A program made the translations under genes and the position numbers. The notes beneath the pieces were generated by a model, which was not told the DNA's origin, did no database searches, and saw nothing but the letters and a program-made list of their open reading frames with translations. DNA of 64,000 nt from Cryobacterium adonitolivorans (GTDB lineage: Bacteria > Actinomycetota > Actinomycetes > Actinomycetales > Microbacteriaceae): assembly GCF_004402695.1 (NCBI RefSeq), contig NZ_SOFL01000009.1, positions 1-64,000 of the forward strand. Reading direction: 5' to 3'. Below, one piece after another: positions 33,911-42,384 of this stretch (positions are counted from its first letter, which is position 1; each line of letters starts with the position of its first letter).

Positions 33911-34801
33911 TTACCCGTAGGACGGAGCGGCCGGAAGGCCGAAGAACTCCTCGAGCGTGGTGACCCCGGTGTTGTGCATTTCCGTGGCCAGGTCGATCCC
34001 GATGTAGCGGAAATGCCAGGGCTCGAACTCGTAGCCGGTCACCGGGATCTTGTCGGCGGGGTAGCGCAACAGGTAGCCGAATCGCCACGCGTTCGCGGCG
34101 AGCCATTGTCCGTGCGGGGTGTCGGCGAAGCACGCGTTGAGGGAGCATTCGCCGGGCTGGGCGCTGATGTCGATGGTGAGACCGGTCTGGTGTTCGCTCG
34201 TGCCTGGGCGCGCGGTGCTCAGGTCGGCACCGGCCTGGCCGAGGTTGACGAGATCGTTGTTGTAGACCCGCGTCTGGGCGTCGAAGCTGCGAAACGCGCT
34301 CTGCGATTGGAGCGCGAGGCCGGTCTCGGCCGTGAATGCGGCGAAGAGCGCCACCACGGCGTCGGATGCCTCCTGCCGGAGCTGTGGCTTGTTTTGGAAG
34401 GGTACCGGGACGTCGACGAGGTCGCCGGGGCTGTAGTCGGTCGGGTTGAGCGGACGGAGCTTGTCGACGACCACCCAGATGCTGTTCGGGTCGTCGATCG
34501 AATGGGCCTCACGGTCGAAGGTGGGTGCCGCCGCCGGGTCGGGCGAGGCGGACGGAGAGGGGCGTGGTTCGGCCGGCGTGATGGCAGGCTCGGTCTCCGT
34601 GGGGGCGGCGGAAGTGGTCGGCCCGGTGTCCCCGGATGTGGCGCGCCCGGTGAGACCGCCCAGGATGACGGCTCCGCCGCCGGCGATCACCAGGAGGCCT
34701 GCCGTGGCCGCGACAAGCGTGCGGCGACGGCGCACGCGCGGTGACGCCCCCCGGCGCGATTGTTCTAACACGATGCCGAGCATATCCTGCACCGACGACA
34801 T
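33911..34801 (-). CDS. D-alanyl-D-alanine carboxypeptidase, VanY/M15B type
   Basis: A 296-residue membrane-anchored peptidase. One helix at about residues 29-50, then a Thr/Pro/Ala-rich spacer, then the M15 domain from about 105. The zinc and catalytic residues are seen in SAFRSFDAQTRVYNN, TSEHQTGLTIDIS (His, Asp) and FEPWHFRYIG (Glu, His). It trims the terminal D-Ala of peptidoglycan stem peptides outside the membrane. The amidase genes on the same strand suggest a small wall-related neighbourhood. An ATG codes MSSVQDMLGIVLEQ. Confidence 0.9.
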   Translation of the reverse strand: MSSVQDMLGIVLEQSRRGASPRVRRRRTLVAATAGLLVIAGGGAVILGGLTGRATSGDTGPTTSAAPTETEPAITPAEPRPSPSASPDPAAAPTFDREAHSIDDPNSIWVVVDKLRPLNPTDYSPGDLVDVPVPFQNKPQLRQEASDAVVALFAAFTAETGLALQSQSAFRSFDAQTRVYNNDLVNLGQAGADLSTARPGTSEHQTGLTIDISAQPGECSLNACFADTPHGQWLAANAWRFGYLLRYPADKIPVTGYEFEPWHFRYIGIDLATEMHNTGVTTLEEFFGLPAAPSYG

Positions 34802-34860
34802 CCCCGCGCTCGGAGCGCGGTCTGGGGAATTCCCCCGGCCGACGTCCGGTTGTAGTGGGT

Positions 34861-35556
34861 ATGCGAATTGTTGTAGCAGGTGCCCACGGAAAAATTGCTC
34901 GATCCCTCAGCCGGGAGCTGTCTCGCGACGGACACACGGTGATCGGGCTGATCCGGAATGAAGAGCAGAGCGCTGACCTCCTGCTCGACGGCGCCCAATC
35001 CGTGCTGCTGGACCTGGAAAACAGCTCGGTCAACGCGTTGGCCGCGGTTCTTGCCGGTGCCGACGCTGCGGTCTTCGCGGCCGGAGCAGGTGCGGGCAGC
35101 GGCGACGCGCGCAAGAGCACGGTCGACCTGGGCGCCTCGGTGCTTCTGGCCGATGCCGCAGAAGCCGCCGGCGTGCGCCGGTTCGTGCAGATCTCCTCCA
35201 CCGGCGCCGACCTCGTGCGGGACGGCGTCACGCCGGGGGGAGTGCCGGCCGATTTCGTGACCTACCTCCGGGCCAAGCTCGGCGCCGAGGAAGACCTCGT
35301 GCGCCGCAACCTCGCCTGGACCATCGTGCGGCCGGGCACTCTCACCGACGATGAGCCCACCGGCACGGTGCGGCTCGAGCGCAGCGGCCCGGACGAAGCC
35401 GGAGCCGTGCGCGCGGAGACTCCTGGCAGCATCCCCCGCGCCGATGTGGCCGCGGTCCTGGCCGAACTCCTCCGCTCCGGAGCGGGCGATCACACCGTCC
35501 TGCATCTCATTTCCGGGCCCGCACCGGTGGCGGAAGCGGTCGCGATTTTCGCCTAA
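34861..35556 (+). CDS. NAD(P)-binding SDR-like protein
   Basis: A 231-residue Rossmann protein of the atypical SDR (SDR_a5, YwnB/BLVRB-like) group. The cofactor motif is MRIVVAGAHGKIARSLSREL. The NAD(P) pocket blocks are AAVFAAGAGAGSGDARKSTV and VRRFVQISSTGADLV, and YLRAKLGAEEDLVRRNLAWT IVRPG is the family's C-terminal block. Likely an oxidoreductase or NAD(P)-sensing protein; substrate unknown. The beta-glucoside operon begins 208 nt downstream with its own promoter. Confidence 0.85.
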   Translation: MRIVVAGAHGKIARSLSRELSRDGHTVIGLIRNEEQSADLLLDGAQSVLLDLENSSVNALAAVLAGADAAVFAAGAGAGSGDARKSTVDLGASVLLADAAEAAGVRRFVQISSTGADLVRDGVTPGGVPADFVTYLRAKLGAEEDLVRRNLAWTIVRPGTLTDDEPTGTVRLERSGPDEAGAVRAETPGSIPRADVAAVLAELLRSGAGDHTVLHLISGPAPVAEAVAIFA

Positions 35557-35639
35557 GAAGTCGGCTAGCTCGTTTTTGACCCTCGAAGGGGTCGCTGCCG
35601 AGCCGCGAACAAAACGAGTACGCCATGACGGCAGGTTCG

Positions 35640-35653
35640 TGAGAGCGCTCTCT
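35640..35653. promoter_or_regulatory. LacI/CebR-type operator 1
   Basis: TGAGAGCGCTCTCT is a near-perfect 14-bp palindrome with the CGCT/AGCG centre typical of LacI-family sites (CebR sites are TGGGAGCGCTCCCA). Its end overlaps the -35 box TTGACA. Confidence 0.88.
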
Positions 35654-35682
35654 TGACATTGCGTCCGGGTGGGTTCTATGGT
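35653..35682 (+). promoter_or_regulatory. Promoter of the beta-glucoside operon
   Basis: A perfect -35 TTGACA (35653-35658) and TATGGT (35677-35682) are separated by 18 nt. The two operators bracket it: one touches the -35 box and one lies just past the expected start site, so a bound repressor would block it from both sides. Confidence 0.8.
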
Positions 35683-35694
35683 GGGCATCACACG

Positions 35695-35708
35695 TGAGAG
35701 CGCTCTCA
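35695..35708. promoter_or_regulatory. LacI/CebR-type operator 2
   Basis: TGAGAGCGCTCTCA is a perfect 14-bp palindrome (16 bp with flanking G/C). It lies 55 nt from operator 1, centre to centre, about five DNA turns, which would allow looping or side-by-side binding on the same face. The likely ligand-binding partner is the LacI protein at 40402-41439. Confidence 0.9.
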
Positions 35709-35764
35709 CAGCTTTCTTCGGCGGCGCTCCACACCACCAGCACCACACACACAAAGGAGTGACC

Positions 35765-37042
35765 GTGAAGCGTTTCCCGCGCCCCACGATTGTGGCCGCC
35801 GTTGCCGGCGCCGCAGCCTTCGCCTTACTTGCCTCGGGCTGTGCGCCCGCAGCTGACTCGAGTGAATCAGAGGGTGGCAAGATCAAATTGACCGTCGCCA
35901 CCTTCAACGAATTCGGCTACGAGGGCCTGTTCGAGCAGTACATGGAGGAAAACCCCGACGTCACCGTCGTCGCCAAGAAGGCCGCGACATCGAACGAGGC
36001 CCGCGACAACCTCACCACCCGGCTCGCCGCCGGCAGTGGCCTGAGCGACGTCGAAGCCATCGAGGTCGACTGGCTTCCCGAGCTTCTCCAGTACTCCGAC
36101 CAGTTCGTCGACCTCACCTCCGACGAGGTCGAGGGCCGCTGGCTCGAATGGAAGGAAGAGGCCGCGACGGACGCCGACGGCAACTTGATCGCCTACGGCA
36201 CCGACATCGGGCCGGAGGGCGTCTGCTACCGCTCCGACCTGTTCGCCGCCGCGGGCCTGCCCACCGACCGCGCCGAGGTCGCCACTCTCCTCGGCGACAG
36301 TTGGGACAGCTACTACGCAGCTGGTGAGACGTTCAGCGCTGCCGGCACCAACGTGCCGTGGTTCGACTCGGCCGGAGCCACCTGGCAGGGCGTCATCAAC
36401 CAGTTCGACAACGCCTACGAAGAAAATGACGGAACCGTCATCGCCACCGAGAACCCCGAGGTGAAGGCCGCATACAACAGCGTCCTCGACGCCAGCAGCA
36501 CCCTCTCGGCTCACCTCCAGCAGTGGAGCGACGACTGGACCGCGAGCTTCCAGAACGATGGTTTCGCGACCATGCTGTGCCCGGGCTGGATGCTGGGCGT
36601 CATCGAAGGCAACGCCGCCGGCGTCACCGGCTGGGACATCGCCGACACCTTCCCCGGTGGCGGTGGCAACTGGGGCGGTTCGTACCTGACCGTTCCGACC
36701 CAGTCCGAGCACCCCGAAGAAGCCAAGGCGCTGGCCGCCTGGTTGACCGCCCCGGAGCAGCAGCTCTCGGCGTTCGCCTCCAAGGGCACCTTCCCGAGCC
36801 AGGTCGATGCTCTTGAGAGCCCCGAACTGCTCGATTCGACGAACGAGTTCTTCAACGACGCACCGGTCGGCCAGATCCTCGCCACCCGCGCCGCCGCCGT
36901 TGAGGTCACCCCGTTCAAGGGCGTGAAGTACTTCCCGATCAACGACGCCATGCAGCAGGCCCTCACCCGGGTCGAAGACGCGTCGATGACCCGCGAGCAG
37001 TCGTGGGAACAGTTCGTCACTGACGTGAACGCACTGGGCTAA
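35765..37042 (+). CDS. Sugar ABC transporter substrate-binding lipoprotein (beta-glucoside/cellobiose type)
   Basis: A 425-residue family 1 extracellular solute-binding protein. The signal peptide ends in lipobox LASGC, so Cys26 would be lipidated and hold it on the outer face of the membrane. After that come KLTVATFNEFGYEGLFEQYM, the LSDVEAIEVDWLPELL block and GGNWGGSYLTVPTQSEHPEE. The GTG at 35765 is preceded by AAGGAGTGACC. It is the first gene of an operon with two permeases and a GH1 beta-glucosidase; by context it captures cellobiose or another beta-glucoside. No ATPase gene is present. Confidence 0.92.
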   Translation: MKRFPRPTIVAAVAGAAAFALLASGCAPAADSSESEGGKIKLTVATFNEFGYEGLFEQYMEENPDVTVVAKKAATSNEARDNLTTRLAAGSGLSDVEAIEVDWLPELLQYSDQFVDLTSDEVEGRWLEWKEEAATDADGNLIAYGTDIGPEGVCYRSDLFAAAGLPTDRAEVATLLGDSWDSYYAAGETFSAAGTNVPWFDSAGATWQGVINQFDNAYEENDGTVIATENPEVKAAYNSVLDASSTLSAHLQQWSDDWTASFQNDGFATMLCPGWMLGVIEGNAAGVTGWDIADTFPGGGGNWGGSYLTVPTQSEHPEEAKALAAWLTAPEQQLSAFASKGTFPSQVDALESPELLDSTNEFFNDAPVGQILATRAAAVEVTPFKGVKYFPINDAMQQALTRVEDASMTREQSWEQFVTDVNALG

Positions 37043-37072
37043 CAAGCCGGTTCGCCGATCTGCGCAGTACCC

Positions 37073-37102
37073 GCCAGGTGGAGGCATCTGCCTCCACCTG
37101 GC
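37073..37102 (+). terminator. Intercistronic hairpin between binding protein and permease genes
   Basis: GCCAGGTGGAGGC and GCCTCCACCTGGC form a perfect 13-bp stem with a 4-nt loop, followed by TCCCTTTC. The poor T run suggests partial termination or mRNA 3'-end protection, which would keep binding-protein levels above permease levels. Confidence 0.75.
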
Positions 37103-37141
37103 TCCCTTTCGCACAACCTGCTCCCACCCTCAAGGACTCGA

Positions 37142-38131
37142 ATGACAGCCGCGACCGAAGTCGATGCCCGCGCGATCCGCCGCATCGCCTTCAACCACCG
37201 CCTTTCCCACTGGGACGTGAAGCTCTCCCCGTACCTTTACATCTCACCGTTCTTCATCGTCTTCGCACTGATCGGCCTGTTCCCCCTCGGGTACACGGCC
37301 TGGGTGTCGCTGCACGACTGGAACCTCATCGGTGGCCAGGGCGACTTCGTCGGTCTCGAGAACTTCCAGACCGTGCTCGCTCAGCCGTACTTCTGGATCT
37401 CGCTGCGCAACACCTTCAGCATCTTCCTGCTGTCGGCGGTCCCCCAGGTGATCGCGGCCATCGCCATCGCCGCGGTGCTCGACTTCAACCTGCGCGGTAA
37501 GACCTTCTGGCGCATGGGGGTCCTGCTGCCCTACGTCGTGGCCCCTGTCGCCGTCGCCCTGATCTTCAACGACCTGTTCGGCGACAAGTACGGCGTCATC
37601 AACCAGCTTCTCAACACCGTCGGCATCGAGTCCATCCGCTGGCACGTCGACATCATTCCCAGCCACTTCGCCATCGCCACGATGGTGAACTTCCGTTGGA
37701 CCGGCTACAACGCCCTGATCTTCCTGGCCGCGATGCAGGCTGTGCCGCGGGACTACTACGAGGCCGCGATCATCGACGGCGCCGGCCGCTGGCGCACGTT
37801 CTGGTCGCTCACGGTTCCGCTGATGCGCCCCACCATCATCTTCGTGATCATCACCTCCACCATCGGTGGCCTGCAGATCTTCGACGAGCCGCGCATGTTC
37901 GACCAGTACGGCCAGGGTGGGGCAAGCCGGCAGTGGCAGACGCTGACCCTCTACATCTACGAGTTGGGCTGGAACCAGCGGAACTTCGGCAGGGCCTCCG
38001 CCGTCTCGTGGCTCCTGTTCCTCATCATCATCCTGATCGCCGCGCTCAACTTCTACATCAGCCGGCGGATCAGCGCCACGAGCGACAAAGCCATCAAGGT
38101 TCGACCCATCAAGGCACGAGGAATCTCATGA
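37142..38131 (+). CDS. Sugar ABC transporter permease (MalF/CebF-like)
   Basis: A 329-residue inner-membrane permease with six expected helices. The ATPase-docking EAA loop is YYEAAIIDGAGRWRTFWSLT VP. LSPYLYISPFFIVFALIGLF is helix 1. It forms the channel with the next permease. An ATG at 37142 lies about 40 nt past the intercistronic hairpin. Its stop overlaps the next start by 4 nt (ATGA). Confidence 0.93.
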   Translation: MTAATEVDARAIRRIAFNHRLSHWDVKLSPYLYISPFFIVFALIGLFPLGYTAWVSLHDWNLIGGQGDFVGLENFQTVLAQPYFWISLRNTFSIFLLSAVPQVIAAIAIAAVLDFNLRGKTFWRMGVLLPYVVAPVAVALIFNDLFGDKYGVINQLLNTVGIESIRWHVDIIPSHFAIATMVNFRWTGYNALIFLAAMQAVPRDYYEAAIIDGAGRWRTFWSLTVPLMRPTIIFVIITSTIGGLQIFDEPRMFDQYGQGGASRQWQTLTLYIYELGWNQRNFGRASAVSWLLFLIIILIAALNFYISRRISATSDKAIKVRPIKARGIS

Positions 38132-38973
38132 GAAAGTCACGTTCAATCGGCGGACACGACCGCCGCCCGGGCTTCTGGGTCTACGGCGTTCTGGTCGCGG
38201 TCATTGTCGGGTCCTTCTTCCCGATCTGGTGGTCCTTCCTGATCGGCAGCCAGGATGCGGCCGCCATCAACAAGAACGGCATGATCTTCGTGCCCGGCGG
38301 CAACTTCTTCGCCAACGCCGCGACCGTCATCGACAGCATCCCGTTCTGGAACGCCCTGTTGAACAGCATCATCGTGTCGTCGGCCGTGGCCATCAGCGTG
38401 GTCGCCTTCTCCACCCTGGCCGGTTACGCCTTCGCGAAGCTCAAGTTCCGCGGCCGCGAAGGCCTGCTCGTCTTCGTCATCGCAACCATGGCCGTGCCGA
38501 CCCAGCTCGGCATCGTGCCGCTGTTCATCGTGATGTCCAGGCTCGGGTGGACCGGCAGCCTCTGGGCCGTCATCGCCCCCGGCCTGGTCACCGCGTTCGG
38601 CGTGTTCTGGATGACCCAGTACCTCAAGGACGCCCTGCCCGACGAGCTCATCGAGGCCGTGCGCATGGACGGCGCCTCGATGATCCGCAGCTTCTGGCAC
38701 GTGGGCCTGCCCGCGGCCCGGCCGGCCGCCGCGATGCTCGCCCTGTTCGCCTTCATCGGCACCTGGACGAACTTCTTCTGGCCGTTCATCGTGCTCGACC
38801 CCGGCAACCCCACCCTGCCGGTGGCGCTGCAGCAGCTGCAGGCCGCTTACTACGTGGACTACTCGCTGGTCCTCTCCGGCGTAGTAATGTCGATCATCCC
38901 GCTGATCGTGCTCTTCGTCTTCCTCGGCAAGCAGCTGGTCGCCGGCATCATGCAGGGCGCGGTCAAGGGATGA
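38128..38973 (+). CDS. Sugar ABC transporter permease (MalG/CebG-like)
   Basis: A 281-residue permease. FWVYGVLVAVIVGSFFPIWW is the first helix and LIEAVRMDGASMIRSFWHVG LP is the EAA loop. FSTLAGYAFAKLKFRGREGL is also typical of MalG-type subunits. Its start and stop both overlap neighbours by 4 nt, so the two permeases and the glucosidase are made from one coupled message. Confidence 0.94.
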   Translation: MRKSRSIGGHDRRPGFWVYGVLVAVIVGSFFPIWWSFLIGSQDAAAINKNGMIFVPGGNFFANAATVIDSIPFWNALLNSIIVSSAVAISVVAFSTLAGYAFAKLKFRGREGLLVFVIATMAVPTQLGIVPLFIVMSRLGWTGSLWAVIAPGLVTAFGVFWMTQYLKDALPDELIEAVRMDGASMIRSFWHVGLPAARPAAAMLALFAFIGTWTNFFWPFIVLDPGNPTLPVALQQLQAAYYVDYSLVLSGVVMSIIPLIVLFVFLGKQLVAGIMQGAVKG

Positions 38974-40400
38974 CCAGGGGCTTCCCGGCCGGCTTCCTGT
39001 TCGGCGCGGCCACGGCGGCGTACCAGATCGAGGGCGCCGCCCATGAAGACGGCCGCACCGACTCGATCTGGGATGCCTTCAGCCGCATCCCCGGCACTGT
39101 CGTCAACGCCGAAAACGGCGAGGTGGCCTGCGACCACTATCACCGCTACACCGACGACGTGGCGCTGATGAAGGAGCTGGGGCTCGGGACCTACAGGTTC
39201 TCCACCTCGTGGTCGCGGGTTCGACCCGACAACGGACCGGTCAACCCGAAGGGCATCGACTTCTACTCGCGACTCGTCGACGAGCTGCTCAGTGCGGGAA
39301 TCAAGCCCTGGCTCACGCTGTACCACTGGGACCTCCCGCAGGCGCTCGAGGAGAAGGGCGGCTGGGTCAACCGCGACACCGCCGAGCTGTTCCGCGATTA
39401 CGCCCTGTCCGTTCATGACGCGCTCGGCGACAGGGTCGGCGTGTGGACCACGCTCAACGAGCCGTGGTGCTCCGCGTTCGTCGGGTACACCGCCGGCGTG
39501 CACGCGCCCGGCCGGCAGAGCAAGACCGACGGCCTGGCCGCCGGCCACCATCTGCTGCTCGGTCACGGCCTGGCTGCCCAAGCCCTGCGCGAACGCGACC
39601 CCGCCCTGGAACTTGGCATCACGCTGAACCTCACCGTGGCCAAGCCGGTGGACCCGGCCCGCCCCGGCGACGTGGATGCGGCCCGGCGGATCGACGGCCA
39701 GCTCAACCGGTTCTTCCTCGACCCGCTCTTCCGGGGAAGCTACCCGGCAGACCTCCTTGACGACGTGGCCCATCTGGGCTTCACCGAGCTCGTGCGGGAT
39801 GGCGACCTCGCTCAGATCAGCCAGCCCCTGGACAGCTTCGGGGTGAACTACTACAACGGGTCGCTGGTCTCCGATCTGCCCACCGGGTCCGCACAGCTCT
39901 CGCACGACCCCACCAATCGTGTGACCAGCTCGCCCTTCCCCGCCGCGGACGGCGTGTTCAACCATCCTCAGGGCCTGCCGGTCACGGCGATGGACTGGGA
40001 GGTGCAACCCGACGGGCTGCGGGAGCTCCTGGTGCGCGTCGGGGCCGAGTACACCGGGCCGGCCGGCACCGACCTCTACGTCACCGAGAACGGCGCCGCC
40101 TATGACGACGTCGTGGCGACGGACGGCGCTGTGCACGACGCCGACCGCACCCTGTTCCTTCAGCTGCACCTGGGCGCCGTCCTGGACGCCATCGACGAGG
40201 GTGTGGACGTGAAGGGCTACTTCTACTGGTCACTGATGGACAACTACGAGTGGGCGTGGGGGTACCAGAAGCGCTTCGGTATCGTGCGGGTGGACTACGA
40301 CACCCAGGAGCGTCTGGTCAAGGACAGCGGCCGTGCTTACGCGGCCATCATCGCGGCTCGCTCGCTGCCCGCGGCAGCGGAAGCGGCTCTCGCAAAATAG
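38970..40400 (+). CDS. GH1 beta-glucosidase
   Basis: A 476-residue glycoside hydrolase family 1 enzyme that would split imported cellobiose or aryl/alkyl beta-glucosides in the cytoplasm; no signal peptide. FLFGAATAAYQIEGA is the N-terminal signature. The acid/base Glu is in TTLNEPWCSAF and the nucleophile Glu in LYVTENGAAYDD. SLMDNYEWAWGYQKRFGIVR is the aglycone/glycone-binding strand. It starts at ATG 38970 overlapping the permease stop and is followed 1 nt later by the LacI gene. Confidence 0.96.
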   Translation: MTRGFPAGFLFGAATAAYQIEGAAHEDGRTDSIWDAFSRIPGTVVNAENGEVACDHYHRYTDDVALMKELGLGTYRFSTSWSRVRPDNGPVNPKGIDFYSRLVDELLSAGIKPWLTLYHWDLPQALEEKGGWVNRDTAELFRDYALSVHDALGDRVGVWTTLNEPWCSAFVGYTAGVHAPGRQSKTDGLAAGHHLLLGHGLAAQALRERDPALELGITLNLTVAKPVDPARPGDVDAARRIDGQLNRFFLDPLFRGSYPADLLDDVAHLGFTELVRDGDLAQISQPLDSFGVNYYNGSLVSDLPTGSAQLSHDPTNRVTSSPFPAADGVFNHPQGLPVTAMDWEVQPDGLRELLVRVGAEYTGPAGTDLYVTENGAAYDDVVATDGAVHDADRTLFLQLHLGAVLDAIDEGVDVKGYFYWSLMDNYEWAWGYQKRFGIVRVDYDTQERLVKDSGRAYAAIIAARSLPAAAEAALAK

Positions 40401-40401
40401 A

Positions 40402-41439
40402 ATGACGTTCATGACAACCGGAACGCGCCAGACGCGTCCAGCGCAACCAACACTCGAGTTGGTGGCTGAAGCCGCTGGCGTGTCCCGCGCCACGGTGAGC
40501 CGGGTGGTGAACGGTTCCACCAAGGTGAGTCCGCAGATCGTCGCGGTGGTCACCGCGGCGATCGAACGGCTCAACTACGTGCCGAACCGCGCCGCCCGGT
40601 CGCTCGCGAGCCGGCAAACCCAGGCCGTCGCCCTGGTCGTCCCCGAAGACATCACCCGGTTCTTCGGTGACCCGTACTTCGCGGCCGTCGTGCAGGGCAT
40701 CACCCGGCGCCTCGACGAGAGCCAATACATCCTCAACCTGCTCGTCGCCTCCAGCGATCCCAGCCACAAGACCATGCGGTACCTGCGCAGCGGCAACGTG
40801 GACGGCGCCCTGGTGGTCTCCCACCACACGCGCGACGAGTTCCTGACCGATATCGGGTCACAGATCCCGCTGGTTTTCGGCGGCCGGCCATCGGACCATT
40901 TCGGCCCGAACGCCTATTTCGTCGACGTCGACAATGTCGCCGGCGCGCAAGCCGGCACCCAGCACCTGCTGGACATCGGCCGACGGCGCCTGGGCTCCAT
41001 CACCGGCCCGATCGACATGCCGGCCGGTATCGACAGGTTCACCGGCTTCCAACGCACCCTGGAGCAGGCCGGACTGCCCGCGGACGCCGTCGAGCACGCC
41101 GACTTCACGGCCGTTTCCGCCGCCGCGGCGATGCGCCGGCTGCTCGAGCGCAGATCCGACCTCGACGGACTCTTCGTGGCCAGCGACCTGATGGCCACCG
41201 GTGCCCTCGGCGTGCTGCGTGAGCAGGGCTACACGGTTCCCGACGACATCGCGATCGTGGCCTTCGACGACAGCCCCGCCGCGATCGGAGCCGCAGTGCC
41301 GCTGACGACCATCAGCCAGCCGTCCGCCGAGATGGGTTTCGCCATGGCCGACATGCTGCTGCGCCTGCTCGCCGGCGACCCCGACGTGCCGCACCGCAAC
41401 ATCATGCCGACCCGGCTCATCCAGCGCGCCTCTGCCTGA
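40402..41439 (+). CDS. LacI-family repressor of the beta-glucoside operon (CebR-like)
   Basis: A 345-residue LacI/GalR regulator. The HTH and hinge are LELVAEAAGVSRATVSRVVN and NYVPNRAARSLASRQT. The effector domain (PBP1 fold) covers residues 70-340, with VDNVAGAQAGTQHLLDIGRR and GLFVASDLMATGALGVLREQ. As last gene of the operon it probably represses from the two TGAGAGCGCTCTCA sites at 35640-35708 and thus controls its own synthesis. ATG 40402 or 40411 are both usable. Confidence 0.92.
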   Translation: MTFMTTGTRQTRPAQPTLELVAEAAGVSRATVSRVVNGSTKVSPQIVAVVTAAIERLNYVPNRAARSLASRQTQAVALVVPEDITRFFGDPYFAAVVQGITRRLDESQYILNLLVASSDPSHKTMRYLRSGNVDGALVVSHHTRDEFLTDIGSQIPLVFGGRPSDHFGPNAYFVDVDNVAGAQAGTQHLLDIGRRRLGSITGPIDMPAGIDRFTGFQRTLEQAGLPADAVEHADFTAVSAAAAMRRLLERRSDLDGLFVASDLMATGALGVLREQGYTVPDDIAIVAFDDSPAAIGAAVPLTTISQPSAEMGFAMADMLLRLLAGDPDVPHRNIMPTRLIQRASA

Positions 41440-41440
41440 T

Positions 41441-41455
41441 CCGGGCTGCGCCCGG
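41441..41455. terminator. GC hairpin between convergent LacI and LLM genes
   Basis: CCGGGC TGC GCCCGG forms a compact stem with no T run, in an 18-bp gap between converging genes. Such T-less stems can act as terminators in actinobacteria. Confidence 0.55.
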
Positions 41456-41457
41456 CC

Positions 41458-42384
41458 CTAGCCGAGCTGCGGCATGACCTCGCGGGCGAGAAGATCGAGG
41501 TGGTCGAGGTCGGCCAGGTCCATGATCTGCAGGTAAACGCACTCCACGCCGTCGGCCGCGAGGGCACCCAGCCTGTCGACGACCTCGCTGGCGGTCCCGG
41601 CGATCCCGTGTTCGCGGAGCTCGGCGGGCTCCCGGCCCACGGCGGCGGCGCGGCGCGCGAATTCGGCCTCGTCGGCGCCGGCCACCGCGATGAGCGCAGC
41701 CGAGTAGACGAGTTCCCTGGGGTCACGGCCCACGGCCTCGCAGGCGGCGCGCACCCCGGCGAACTTGCCCGGAATGTCCGCGAAATCGGGGAAGGGCAGG
41801 TTGAACTCGGTGGCGAACCGCGCGGCCATCGCGGGGGTGCGCTTGGCACCACCGCCGCCCACGATCACCGGGATCCGGGACTGCGTGGGCTTGGGCAGGG
41901 CGGGAGAGTCGATGATCGTGTAGTGCTCGCCGGCGAAGCTGTAGGTCTCCCCGACGGGCGTTCCCCACAGGCCGGTGATCACTTCGAGCTGTTCTTCGAG
42001 CATGCCGAACCGCTTGGCCGGGAAGGGGATGCCGTAGGCCAGGTGTTCCTGTTCGAACCAGCCGGTGCCCAGGCCCAACTCCACCCGTCCGCCCGACATC
42101 TGGTCGACCTGGGCGACCTGGATCGCCAGGACTCCCGGCGGGCGGTAGGTGACCGACGACACCAGGGTGCCCAGGCGGATGCGTTCGGTCTCGCGCGCCA
42201 GCCCGGCCAGAGTGGTCCAGGCATCCGTCGGCCCGGGCAGCCCGGAAACATGATCGCCCATGGCCAGGTAATGGTCCGAGCGGAAGAAGGCGTCGAAGCC
42301 GAGAGTCTCGGTGGCCTGTGCGACCGCGAGGAGGTCGTCGTAGCTGGCGCCCTGCTGGGGCTCGGTGAAAATGCGGAGTCTCAT
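41458..42384 (-). CDS. LLM-class (F420-dependent type) oxidoreductase
   Basis: A 308-residue luciferase-like monooxygenase-fold protein. MRLRIFTEPQQGASYDDLL opens the barrel, FRSDHYLAMG and LGTLVSSVTYRPPGVLAIQV AQVDQMSGGRVELGLGTGW are the family blocks. Actinobacterial members mostly use coenzyme F420 and some use FMN. The reaction is unknown. The ATG overlaps the methyltransferase stop by 4 nt. Confidence 0.88.
   Translation of the reverse strand: MRLRIFTEPQQGASYDDLLAVAQATETLGFDAFFRSDHYLAMGDHVSGLPGPTDAWTTLAGLARETERIRLGTLVSSVTYRPPGVLAIQVAQVDQMSGGRVELGLGTGWFEQEHLAYGIPFPAKRFGMLEEQLEVITGLWGTPVGETYSFAGEHYTIIDSPALPKPTQSRIPVIVGGGGAKRTPAMAARFATEFNLPFPDFADIPGKFAGVRAACEAVGRDPRELVYSAALIAVAGADEAEFARRAAAVGREPAELREHGIAGTASEVVDRLGALAADGVECVYLQIMDLADLDHLDLLAREVMPQLG

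Noticed and set aside
34765..35907. Long minus-strand frame opposite the SDR gene and operator region
   Set aside because: It has no recognisable domain, is typical of GC-rich shadow frames, and would cover the operon promoter and operators.
35867..37114. Long minus-strand frame opposite the binding-protein gene
   Set aside because: The plus-strand product has a lipobox and family blocks; the minus frame is a codon-bias shadow rich in Gly/Val/Glu.
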